DNA of 64,000 nt, taken from the NCBI RefSeq assembly GCF_019774615.1, contig NZ_CP081497.1:1054001-1118000 (forward strand), given 5' to 3'. Within the stretch, counting starts at the first letter, position 1, and every line of letters starts with the position of its first letter. Position numbers and translations under genes: made by a program. Source of the stretch: Streptomyces sp. BHT-5-2 (GTDB taxonomy: Bacteria > Actinomycetota > Actinomycetes > Streptomycetales > Streptomycetaceae). The notes below the pieces were generated by a model. The model worked only from the letters and a program-made list of their open reading frames with translations, was not told the DNA's origin and searched no databases. Shown in pieces: positions 41,051 to 48,511 of this stretch.

Positions 41051-41275
41051 AGCGTCACACTCCTGCCAGAAGAAGGTCGCGCCCGCGGGTGAGGTGCGCG
41101 CCGGACCAACCATGCTAGCGGCGAGGTCGGCGAGCGGGACAGGGGCCTGCCCCCGGCCAGTCACTCTCTGTGGTTGGGGGCCGGGGTGTCGGGGTGTTCC
41201 GAAGCCCCGGTGCGGGTCGGCCGGAGTCGTGGCGCATGATGGCGGGCGTTGTTGTGGGCGGCCAGTGGAGGCGGG

Positions 41276-42001
41276 ATGGGCAGCGGGGGCGGGGCCGGGC
41301 GGGTTCTGGTGGTGGACGATGATGCCGCCATTCGGCGTTCGCTGGGGCGAGGGTTGCGGTTGAACGGGTTCAGCGTCGATCTGGCGGAGGGCGGCCGTGC
41401 CGCGCTGGCGAAGGCGGCGGACCAGGCACCCGACGCCATGGTGCTGGACATCTCGATGCCCGACCTCGACGGCATCACCGTGTGCCGTCGGCTGCGGGCG
41501 GACGGCAACGACATACCGGTGTTGATGTTGTCCGCGTTGGACGAGGTCGCGGACCGGGTGGCCGGCTTGCAGGCGGGCGGGGACGACTACCTCGTCAAGC
41601 CGTTCGCCCTCGACGAGCTGGTGCTGCGGCTGCACGCGCTGCTGCGCCGGCGGCCGCCCGCCGCCACCGGCACGGTCCGGGTCGGCGGACTGGTGCTGGA
41701 CACGACGGCGCGGACCGTCAGCCTCGACGGTCGGCAGCGCGAGCTGACCCGGCGGGAGTTCGAGCTGCTGGAGGTGCTGGCCCGCAACGCGGGGCTGGTG
41801 CTCAGCCGCGACCAGTTGCTGGAGCGGGTGTGGGGCTACGACTTCGACGTGCGCAGTGACGCCGTGGACACCTTCGTGAGCTATCTGCGGCGCAAGCTGG
41901 AGAGGGACGGGCGTCCCAGAATCATCCATACGGTGCGCGGTGTGGGGTTCGTCCTCCGTGATGAGGGGACGGATGCGGCGGCGGGCACGGGCGCGCCATG
42001 A
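41276..42001 (+). CDS. OmpR/PhoB-family response regulator
   Basis: A 241-residue regulator. Receiver domain: acidic pocket VLVVDDDAAIRR, phospho-acceptor Asp in VLDISMPDLDG, the switch Ser in MLSALDE and conserved Lys in LVKPFALDEL. Winged helix from about residue 140: ELTRREFELLEVLARNAG, then VWGYDFDVRSDAVDTFVSYLRRKL. It resembles MprA/PrrA-type regulators. ATG 41276 has GGAG 5 nt upstream. The stop overlaps the kinase start (ATGA). Confidence 0.93.
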   Translation: MGSGGGAGRVLVVDDDAAIRRSLGRGLRLNGFSVDLAEGGRAALAKAADQAPDAMVLDISMPDLDGITVCRRLRADGNDIPVLMLSALDEVADRVAGLQAGGDDYLVKPFALDELVLRLHALLRRRPPAATGTVRVGGLVLDTTARTVSLDGRQRELTRREFELLEVLARNAGLVLSRDQLLERVWGYDFDVRSDAVDTFVSYLRRKLERDGRPRIIHTVRGVGFVLRDEGTDAAAGTGAP

Positions 42002-43485
42002 GGCTGTCGACCCGTATAGCGCTCGTGGTGGGTGCCGTCGTTCCGCTTCTGGTGCTGGCCTCGGGGTGGCTGCTGGTGGACCTGGTGGGCAGGGACCTGC
42101 ACGCGCAGGCCGACCAGCGGCTCGCCGAGCGCGCCCACGGCGTGGCGGCGGCCGCCCGGGGGCTGCTGCGCGCCGCCTCCCAGGACCGGCCGCGGGCCGA
42201 GCACGCCCGTCAACGGAAGCTGTTCAGCGCGGCGTTGGACGTCGGCATCCGGCTGGAGGGACCGGACCGCACCGTGCAGGAGGGCCCGCAGCCGGATCCG
42301 TCCGTACGGCTGCCGACGGTGCCCGGCAAGCCGGTCAGCGTCCATGCGCGGGGCGAGACCTGGCGGGTGCTGGCCGAGCGGGTCACGGGCAAGGCGCCTG
42401 GCGTGCGGGGAACGGTGTGGCTGTTCTCGCCCGACTCCGTCAACCAGGCCCAGATCGGGCTCGTGCGCGGCCGGGTGATCACCGTCGCGCTGCTCGCCGC
42501 CCCGGCGTCCGCGGGCCTGGCGTGGGCGCTGGCCGCCGGTGCCGCCCGGCCGTTGCGGCGGCTCCAGCAGCGCACCAGCGGCCTCGATCCGCGCACCAGC
42601 GACGTCCGGCTGGAACACCGTCCGACCCGGATCACCGAGGTCGACGACCTTGCGCACACCGTGCAGACGGTGCTGACCCGCTACGACGAGCAGGCCGCCC
42701 GGACCGCGGAGGCGCTGGCGACGGCCCGTTCGTTCTCGGCCGCGGCCTCGCACGAACTGCGCACACCGCTGACGAGCATGCAGACCAGCCTGGACATCCT
42801 CGACGCCTTCCAGGAGCTGGACGCCCAGGACCGGGCGGAGACCGTGGAGGATCTGCGGCGCGGCCACGCCCGGCTGTTGGCGCTGCTGGTGATGTTGCGG
42901 GCGCTGGCCCAGGGGGATCTGGTCGAGGCGGATGCGTTCGCGTCCGTCGATCTCGCCGATCTCATGGACGTCGCCGTGGCCGATTTCCGTCGTGCGCACC
43001 CCGACGCAGAGGTGGGGCTGGAGTGCACCACGGGACTGGTGGTGCACGGCTGGCAGCCGGGACTGCGGTCGCTGGTGGACAACCTCCTGGCCAACGCCCT
43101 GGCACACGGCCGGTCCGCCGATGGGCGGGCCCGAATCGCGGTGGCGCTACGGGGCGCCGACGAGGACGGTGCCCCGGTGGCCGTGCTCACCGTGGACGAT
43201 CAGGGGCCCGGTGTGCCGCCGGAGGAGCGGCAGACGATCTTCGAGCGGTTCCGGCGACGGGCCGACAGCCCCGGGTCCGGCCTGGGGCTCACCCTGGTCG
43301 CCCAGCAGGCCGGTCTGCACCGTGCGCGGCTGGAGGTGCGGACGGCTCCCGGCGGTCGGGGAGCGCGTCTGGAGGTCGCCTTCCCGCTCACCCGCCCCGG
43401 CCCCGATGGACCGGCGGAACCGCACTGGGACTGGCTGTCGGACACCCACGACCTTCGACAGGAAATCCACAAGAACCGTTCCTAA
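41998..43485 (+). CDS. Sensor histidine kinase
   Basis: A 495-residue membrane kinase. First helix ALVVGAVVPLLVLASGWLLV (about 8-27), an extracytoplasmic sensor domain (about 30-155), second helix VITVALLAAPASAGLAW, HAMP-like segment, then SAAASHELRTPLTSM with the phospho-His, the N-box VDNLLANALAH and G-boxes DDQGPGVPP and GSGLGLTLV. Domains resemble MprB/PrrB. It is coupled to the regulator by a 4-nt overlap. A small membrane protein and two exported proteins follow and are candidate targets or signal partners. Confidence 0.93.
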   Translation: MRLSTRIALVVGAVVPLLVLASGWLLVDLVGRDLHAQADQRLAERAHGVAAAARGLLRAASQDRPRAEHARQRKLFSAALDVGIRLEGPDRTVQEGPQPDPSVRLPTVPGKPVSVHARGETWRVLAERVTGKAPGVRGTVWLFSPDSVNQAQIGLVRGRVITVALLAAPASAGLAWALAAGAARPLRRLQQRTSGLDPRTSDVRLEHRPTRITEVDDLAHTVQTVLTRYDEQAARTAEALATARSFSAAASHELRTPLTSMQTSLDILDAFQELDAQDRAETVEDLRRGHARLLALLVMLRALAQGDLVEADAFASVDLADLMDVAVADFRRAHPDAEVGLECTTGLVVHGWQPGLRSLVDNLLANALAHGRSADGRARIAVALRGADEDGAPVAVLTVDDQGPGVPPEERQTIFERFRRRADSPGSGLGLTLVAQQAGLHRARLEVRTAPGGRGARLEVAFPLTRPGPDGPAEPHWDWLSDTHDLRQEIHKNRS

Positions 43486-43506
43486 GGTGCTCCTTGTGCG
43501 GAACGG
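43476..43506 (+). terminator. Weak hairpin at the kinase stop
   Basis: CCGTTCC (43476-43482) and GGAACGG (43500-43506) pair around an inner AAGG/CCTT, spanning the kinase stop codon. It may attenuate transcription toward the next small gene. Confidence 0.4.
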
Positions 43507-43532
43507 CGACGTTCACGCCACAAGGAGGACAC

Positions 43533-43745
43533 ATGCCCGTGCCGGCCACGAAGACCGCAACCACGCACGTTCGCGAGGAGAGCCGCGGCCGGTTGCCGGT
43601 CGCCCGTACGACCGAGGTGGTGCTCGCCCTGCTCGCCGCGGCGGTACTCTCCCTGGCCCTCGTCCTGTGCGGCGCCCTGATCGTCGAGGACGGCAGCGGC
43701 GTGCGCGACGAGGGGCCCGCCACCGACCCGTCACGGGGCAGCTGA
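43533..43745 (+). CDS. Small single-helix membrane protein
   Basis: A 70-residue protein with a charged N-terminal segment (~27 residues), one membrane helix (TEVVLALLAAAVLSLALVLC) and a short acidic outer tail. AAGGAGG lies 4 nt before ATG 43533, an excellent ribosome site. It follows the histidine kinase by 47 bp and is probably in the same unit; it could modulate the kinase, as small membrane proteins of other two-component systems do. That role is inference. Confidence 0.7.
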   Translation: MPVPATKTATTHVREESRGRLPVARTTEVVLALLAAAVLSLALVLCGALIVEDGSGVRDEGPATDPSRGS

Positions 43746-43854
43746 CCGGGCCACAAAGAAACCACAAGATCGGCCCCTACCTTCGCCCACACCCGGCCCG
43801 CTCCGCGCTTCCGGCGCAGCGGGCCTTCGTACAGCACGGCGAACGGAGAGAGAC

Positions 43855-44289
43855 ATGCACGGACGCAAGCGGACGCTGAGCGCGGTCCTGGCCGGTCTGG
43901 CCCTGGCGGGAACGGTCGCGGCCGGCGCCCCGTCGTACGCGGCGGACAGCGCGGCACCGGCTTCGACGGCCACCGCCCACGCCAAGGGCCCGAAGGGGGA
44001 CGGGGCCAAGGCGCTGTGCCGCCGGGTGCCGAAGCTGGAGAAGCGGATCGAGAAGCGGATCACGCGCATGACGGGCGACGTCGGCACCCGCGGCTCGATC
44101 AAGTACCTGGAGCAGCGCATCGCCAACGCCAAGAAGGCCGACCACCAGGCCATCGCCACGTTCCTCGGCGACCGCCTCACCACCCGCAAGACGCTGCTGC
44201 CGCTGCTGAAGCAGAAGCAGACCGACCTCAAGGCGGTCGCCACCTGGTGCAGCACCCACAACGACGGCACCTCGGCCGCGGCCTCATGA
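43855..44289 (+). CDS. Secreted helical protein of unknown function
   Basis: A 144-residue exported protein. Signal peptide with basic n-region MHGRKR and core AVLAGLALAGTVAAG, cleavage near SYAA (about residue 29). The mature part is basic and helical (VPKLEKRIEKRITRM, LEQRIANAKKADHQ, LLKQKQTDLKAV), consistent with a coiled-coil bundle; two Cys (CRR and WCST) may form a disulfide. ATG 43855 with GAGAGAG upstream. It overlaps the lipoprotein gene by 4 nt. The cluster with the two-component system suggests a stress-induced envelope protein. Confidence 0.78.
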   Translation: MHGRKRTLSAVLAGLALAGTVAAGAPSYAADSAAPASTATAHAKGPKGDGAKALCRRVPKLEKRIEKRITRMTGDVGTRGSIKYLEQRIANAKKADHQAIATFLGDRLTTRKTLLPLLKQKQTDLKAVATWCSTHNDGTSAAAS

Positions 44290-44519
44290 GGCGCCGCCGC
44301 GGGCCGTCCGCCGTCCTGCTGACCGCGGCCCTCGCGCTGCCCCTGCTCGGCACGGCGGCCTGTTCACCCTCGTCGCCGTCGGGCAGTGCGGCCCCGGCCG
44401 CCAGCAGTACGGCAACCCCGCAGGACCAGCTGCCGCAGATGCGGAAGAAGGCCGACGGGGCCCAGCAGGCCGTAGCCTCGGCGGACGCCAACGGCAACGC
44501 CGACAACGTCGGGAACTGA
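44286..44519 (+). CDS. Small lipoprotein
   Basis: A 77-residue protein with a lipoprotein signal: basic start MRRRRGPS, hydrophobic LLTAALALPLLGTAAC with the lipobox ending in Cys near residue 26. The mature part is Ser/Ala/Pro-rich, then a short Gln/Lys segment (DQLPQMRKKADGAQQ). ATG 44286 overlaps the previous stop (ATGA). Partners: the helical secreted protein and two-component system upstream. Function unknown. Confidence 0.72.
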   Translation: MRRRRGPSAVLLTAALALPLLGTAACSPSSPSGSAAPAASSTATPQDQLPQMRKKADGAQQAVASADANGNADNVGN

Positions 44520-44528
44520 GGCGGGAAG

Positions 44529-44577
44529 GTCGCCCGTGCCGGGCCGGGGAGACCCTCCGCGGTCCGGCACGGGCGAC
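44529..44577. terminator. Convergent terminator hairpin
   Basis: GTCGCCCGTGCCGG (44529-44542) is perfectly inverted at 44564-44577, 14-bp stem with a 21-nt loop, between the lipoprotein and the convergent sugar-binding protein gene. Confidence 0.85.
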
Positions 44578-44619
44578 GGCCGGCACCCCGACACCTGGCG
44601 GGCGCGGACTGCCGCGCCC

Positions 44620-45834
44620 TCACCTGCCCCAGATCCTCCGGTACGCCGCGCGATAGCCGGGCGGGTCCCAGGTCGTCGCCCCGTGGCTGTTGGCGGCCGT
44701 GGCGATGTGCACCGGAGCGACGTAGCCGCTGGCGGGCGCGCCGGCGAAGGCGCGGTTGAGCTCGTCGAGGATCTGCCAGCCCTGCTGGGCGAACGGCTCG
44801 GGGACGGTGGCCGCCTGGAACTGCCGGCTGTTGATGCGCTGGAACGCGGACGGATCCCCGTCGCCCGCGCCGATGTTGAACGGGGCCCCGGCGCCTTTCC
44901 GGCGCGCGGCGCGCAGGGCCGGGGCGGCGTCCGCGAAGTACAGGTCGTTGATGGCGACCGAGTGGGTCCAGGAGTCCGGGAAGCGGGAGAGCAGTGAGGC
45001 GGCCTCGACGGGGGTGCGGCTGCTGCTGTCCGAGATCGGGATGTTCTCCTCCGCCAGCACCTGTACACCGGGGCAGGTGGCGAGTTCCTGCTCGATCAGT
45101 GCGGACTTGGTTCTGGCGAACGGGACCGAGGCATCGGTGAACACGACGACTCCGGCGTGACCGCGGGAGTGCACGATGACCCAGTCCGCGCCGGCCTTCG
45201 CGACGTCCCCGACCCTGGTGGTGACGTTGCTGAAGAGCGCGGGGTGCCGGCTCGGGCCGGGGGAGCCGACCGCGTGCCAGCCGACGAGCGGGATGTGCCT
45301 GGCGGCGGCCCCGGCGACCTGAGTCGACGTCAGATCGGGGTCGAAGCCACCGACGACGATGCCGGCGGGCCGAAGGCCGATGGCCTGGTCGAAGGCCGCC
45401 TGGATTCCGGTGGGGGTGCCCTGGCCGTCGATCAGCCGGAGGCGCCAGCCGATGACCCGGGCGGCTTCCCGTACCCCCTCGGCGGCTGCCGCGACGCCGG
45501 GGTTGGTCATGGTCTGCGCGACATAGACGATGGTCCTGCCGGAGACCGCCCGCGGACCGTCGGCAGGGCCGGGCGTGGCGGGGACGCTCTTCTCGGCCCG
45601 CGCAACGGCCGCCGTGGCGCGGGCCAGGGCGGCGGGGCAGCCGGTCTTCGCCGGGCCGGGCGAGAACGATCCCCCGCCGACCGACGCACCGCGCTCGCAG
45701 CCGACGACGGCGACGCCGGTGAGAACCGCGACCGCCAGCGACCAGGCGGCGACCGCACCGCCCGGGGCCGTCCGGCGCCGCGAGCGTACGAGGACGCCGC
45801 GCGCGGCGCCGGCGTGCCGACCGGAGGTGGTCAC
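44620..45834 (-). CDS. Sugar-type ABC transporter substrate-binding lipoprotein
   Basis: A 404-residue periplasmic-binding-protein type I lipoprotein. A basic start with membrane core LAVAVLTGVAVVGC gives a lipobox at about residue 46; the start is longer than usual. The RbsB-like core begins RTIVYVAQTMTNPGVAAAAEG, continues IIV/GIVVGGFDPDLTS and HAGVVVFTDASVP, with a late SDSSSRTPVEAASLLSRF. GTG 45834 overlaps the permease stop by 4 nt. Third gene of the leftward ABC operon. The sugar specificity is unknown. Confidence 0.88.
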   Translation of the reverse strand: MTTSGRHAGAARGVLVRSRRRTAPGGAVAAWSLAVAVLTGVAVVGCERGASVGGGSFSPGPAKTGCPAALARATAAVARAEKSVPATPGPADGPRAVSGRTIVYVAQTMTNPGVAAAAEGVREAARVIGWRLRLIDGQGTPTGIQAAFDQAIGLRPAGIVVGGFDPDLTSTQVAGAAARHIPLVGWHAVGSPGPSRHPALFSNVTTRVGDVAKAGADWVIVHSRGHAGVVVFTDASVPFARTKSALIEQELATCPGVQVLAEENIPISDSSSRTPVEAASLLSRFPDSWTHSVAINDLYFADAAPALRAARRKGAGAPFNIGAGDGDPSAFQRINSRQFQAATVPEPFAQQGWQILDELNRAFAGAPASGYVAPVHIATAANSHGATTWDPPGYRAAYRRIWGR

Positions 45835-46871
45835 GAGGTGACCTTCGGCAGGTCGGAGAGTGTCCGCGGAGGTCCCTTCCGCCGTTGCCGCGCCTGCCGG
45901 CGGGCGGTGTAGCCGGCCAGGCCGACGGCGAGCAGCAGCGTGGCACCGTTGAACAGCGGGATCACCCAGAACTGGGCGCCCAACTGCTCGATGCCGGCCA
46001 GCCCGATGGCCAGCACGACGACGGCGACCAGTGTGCCCGGCGCGTTGGCCCGGCCCGGTCTGATCGTGGTGGAGCCGAGCAGTGCACCGACGAAGGCGGG
46101 CAGCAGATAGTCCAGTCCGACGCTGGGGTTGCCGATGCGCTGCTGTGCGGCGAGCAGCACACCGGCGATGCCGACGACCAGTCCCGAGCCGACGAAGGCG
46201 TGGACGACATGGCGCCGGGCGGGGATGCCGACCAGTTCGGCGGCGCGCGGGTTGGAGCCGATGACGTACAAGTATCGGCCCAGGGGCAGCCGTTCCAGCA
46301 GCAGCCACAGCAGGGCGGTGAGGATCAGGACGTAGTAGGCGGACACCGGCAGCCCCAGGAATCTGGAGTCGTACAGGTCGGTGAAGGCGGCCGGCAGGCC
46401 CTGTGGACCGGGCACGATCCGCGCCCCGCCGGTGATCCGGCCGGTGACGGCGTAGAGGATGCTGCCGGTGCCGAGGGTGGCGATGAAGGAGTTGATCCTC
46501 GCGAACTCCACGACCACACCGTTGAAGGCGCCGACGACCGCCCCGCCGAGCACCACCACCAGGCAGGCGAGCGGCCAGGGCCGGCCTTCGACGGCGATGA
46601 GCTGCATCGTCGTCACATGCGCCAGGCCGAGGCCGTAGCCGAGGGAGAGGTCGAACTTGCCGGTGACGATGGGGAGCGTGGCGCCGAGCGCGAGCAGGGC
46701 GGGGATCGACTGGTTGGACAGCACCGCGGAGATGTTGTCCAGGGTCGGATAGGTGTCCGGCAGGGCGAGGGAGAACGCCAGGAACAGCAGGACGGCCAGG
46801 GCCAGGAGGCCGTAGGCGCCGAGGAGATGCCCGAACCGGCGGCCCGGCGGGCGACGGGCCGAGCGGGTCAC
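45831..46871 (-). CDS. Ribose-type ABC transporter permease
   Basis: A 346-residue membrane permease of the RbsC family with about ten helices. Typical sequences: LALGATLPIVTGKFDLSLGYG near helix 2-3, INSFIATLGTGSILYAVTGRI, and the conserved loop GRYLYVIGSNPRAAELVGI that contacts the ATPase. GTG 46871 overlaps the ATPase stop (GTGA). Located between the ATPase and binding-protein genes, so one transcript makes the entire importer. Confidence 0.9.
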   Translation of the reverse strand: MTRSARRPPGRRFGHLLGAYGLLALAVLLFLAFSLALPDTYPTLDNISAVLSNQSIPALLALGATLPIVTGKFDLSLGYGLGLAHVTTMQLIAVEGRPWPLACLVVVLGGAVVGAFNGVVVEFARINSFIATLGTGSILYAVTGRITGGARIVPGPQGLPAAFTDLYDSRFLGLPVSAYYVLILTALLWLLLERLPLGRYLYVIGSNPRAAELVGIPARRHVVHAFVGSGLVVGIAGVLLAAQQRIGNPSVGLDYLLPAFVGALLGSTTIRPGRANAPGTLVAVVVLAIGLAGIEQLGAQFWVIPLFNGATLLLAVGLAGYTARRQARQRRKGPPRTLSDLPKVTS

Positions 46872-48451
46872 GGGCCCGTGGTCCCGGTGAGCGCCGGCAT
46901 GGCCGAGGAGGCCCGGGTCAGCGCGCCGACGGTGAGTGCGGTACCGCGCAGCTCCGCCGTCATCGCCCCGCGGACGAACACCAGGGCCCGATGGCACACG
47001 TCGGTGACCTCCTCGAAGTCGGTGGACAGCAGCAGGACGGCGAGACCGTCGGCCAGCGCCTCCCGGAGCAGGTCGTAGAGCGCCGTCTTGGCGCCGATGT
47101 CGACCCCGGCGGTCGGTTCTTCGAGGATCAGCAGCCTGCGGTGCGTCCCGAGCCACCGGCCGATCATGACCTTCTGCTGGTTCCCCCCGGACAGGGTGGA
47201 GATCGGCGCCTCGCTGTCCCGGGGGTGCACGGCGAACCGGGTCAACAGGGCGTCGGCCTCGGCCCGTTCGCGCCGCGGGACGGTCCAGCGGAGCGCCGGG
47301 TGGCCCCTCGCCCGTGGGTTGGCCAGGAGGTTCTCCCGCACGGTCAACTCGGGGGCGCAGCCCTCTTCTTGGCGGTTGCTGCTGACGAAGCCGACCCCGG
47401 CGCCGACCGCGGCCGCGACCGAGCCAGGTCGGTAGGGGCGTCCGTCGAGCAGGACCCGTCCGCCGACGAGGTGCCCGGCGCCGGCGAGGGCGCGGCCCAG
47501 TTCCAGGTGTCCGGCGCCGGTGAGTCCCACCATGCCGAGGATCTCGCCGGCGTGCAGCTCCAGGCCGACCGGTGCGGTGTCGAAGGTCCGTACCCGGTCC
47601 AGGCTCAGGACGGTGCGGCCCGTGGCCGGGGCGAAGCGGCGGCGGCCGGGTTCGTGGCCCACGATGTCGCGCACGAGCCGGGCCGGATGGTGGCCGGCGA
47701 GCGGGCCGTGGCGGACCAGGCGGCCGTCGCGCAGCACGGCGAAGGCGTCGGCCACCTGGTACACCTCGTCGAGCCGATGGGTGACGTGGACGATGGCGTG
47801 CCCCTGGTCGCGCAGAGCGTGCAGGACGTCGAAGAGCCGGGCGCAGTCCGCCGCCGGGAGACTGGCCGTCGGTTCGTCGAGGACGATGACCCGGGCCCGG
47901 GTGGACAGCGCCCGGGCGAGCGCGACCAGGGAACGTTCGGCGCGCGGGAGGTCGGCGACGAGGGTGCGCGGGTCGAGATGGGCGGCGATGACGCCGAGCG
48001 CCTCGGTGCAGCGCTCACGGGTCCTCCGCCAGGAGATCAGTCCGGCGCGGCGGGTGTAGCCGGTGCCCAGCGCGATGTTCTCGGCGACCGTCATCCACTC
48101 GACCAGTCCCAGGTCCTGGTGGATGAACGACATGGCGCGGGCGGCCGCTTCGGTGCCGAGCGGATGGCCGGCGACCGTCACCTCGCCCCGGTCCGCGTGC
48201 TGGACACCGGCCAGGATCTTGATGAGGGTGGACTTTCCCGCGCCGTTGGGACCGAGCAGGGCGAGGACGCTGCCGGAGCGGATGTCGAGGTCGACGTCGT
48301 CCAGCGCGAGGGTGCCGCCGAACCGCTTGCCAAGGCCGCGGATGCGGACCAGCGGCTCCGGGCCGTGGGGAGCGGGAGGGCTGCTGTCGGGAGTGTCGGG
48401 CACGGAGTTCTCCGGGGATCGGCCGCTCGGTGCACTGCCGGTATCCGGCAC
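46868..48451 (-). CDS. Two-domain sugar ABC transporter ATPase (RbsA-type)
   Basis: A 527-residue protein with two ABC domains. Domain 1: LLGPNGAGKSTLIKILAG (Walker A), DLPRAERSLVALARAL (atypical signature), VIVLDEPTASLP and HVTHRLDEV. Domain 2: GLTGAGHLELGRAL replaces a true Walker A, as is normal for RbsA-like proteins, then LSGGNQQKVMIGRWL and LLILEEPTAGVD. GTG 48451 is listed; GTG 48403 with GGAGAA 4 nt upstream is a good alternative and would remove a Pro/Ser-rich stretch. First gene of the importer operon. Confidence 0.9.
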   Translation of the reverse strand: MPDTGSAPSGRSPENSVPDTPDSSPPAPHGPEPLVRIRGLGKRFGGTLALDDVDLDIRSGSVLALLGPNGAGKSTLIKILAGVQHADRGEVTVAGHPLGTEAAARAMSFIHQDLGLVEWMTVAENIALGTGYTRRAGLISWRRTRERCTEALGVIAAHLDPRTLVADLPRAERSLVALARALSTRARVIVLDEPTASLPAADCARLFDVLHALRDQGHAIVHVTHRLDEVYQVADAFAVLRDGRLVRHGPLAGHHPARLVRDIVGHEPGRRRFAPATGRTVLSLDRVRTFDTAPVGLELHAGEILGMVGLTGAGHLELGRALAGAGHLVGGRVLLDGRPYRPGSVAAAVGAGVGFVSSNRQEEGCAPELTVRENLLANPRARGHPALRWTVPRRERAEADALLTRFAVHPRDSEAPISTLSGGNQQKVMIGRWLGTHRRLLILEEPTAGVDIGAKTALYDLLREALADGLAVLLLSTDFEEVTDVCHRALVFVRGAMTAELRGTALTVGALTRASSAMPALTGTTGP

Positions 48452-48511
48452 GTTCGCGCATGCTACGGCCCCTGTTGCCGTCCCCTCGGCCTCCCGACCC
48501 GGGGATGTCGC

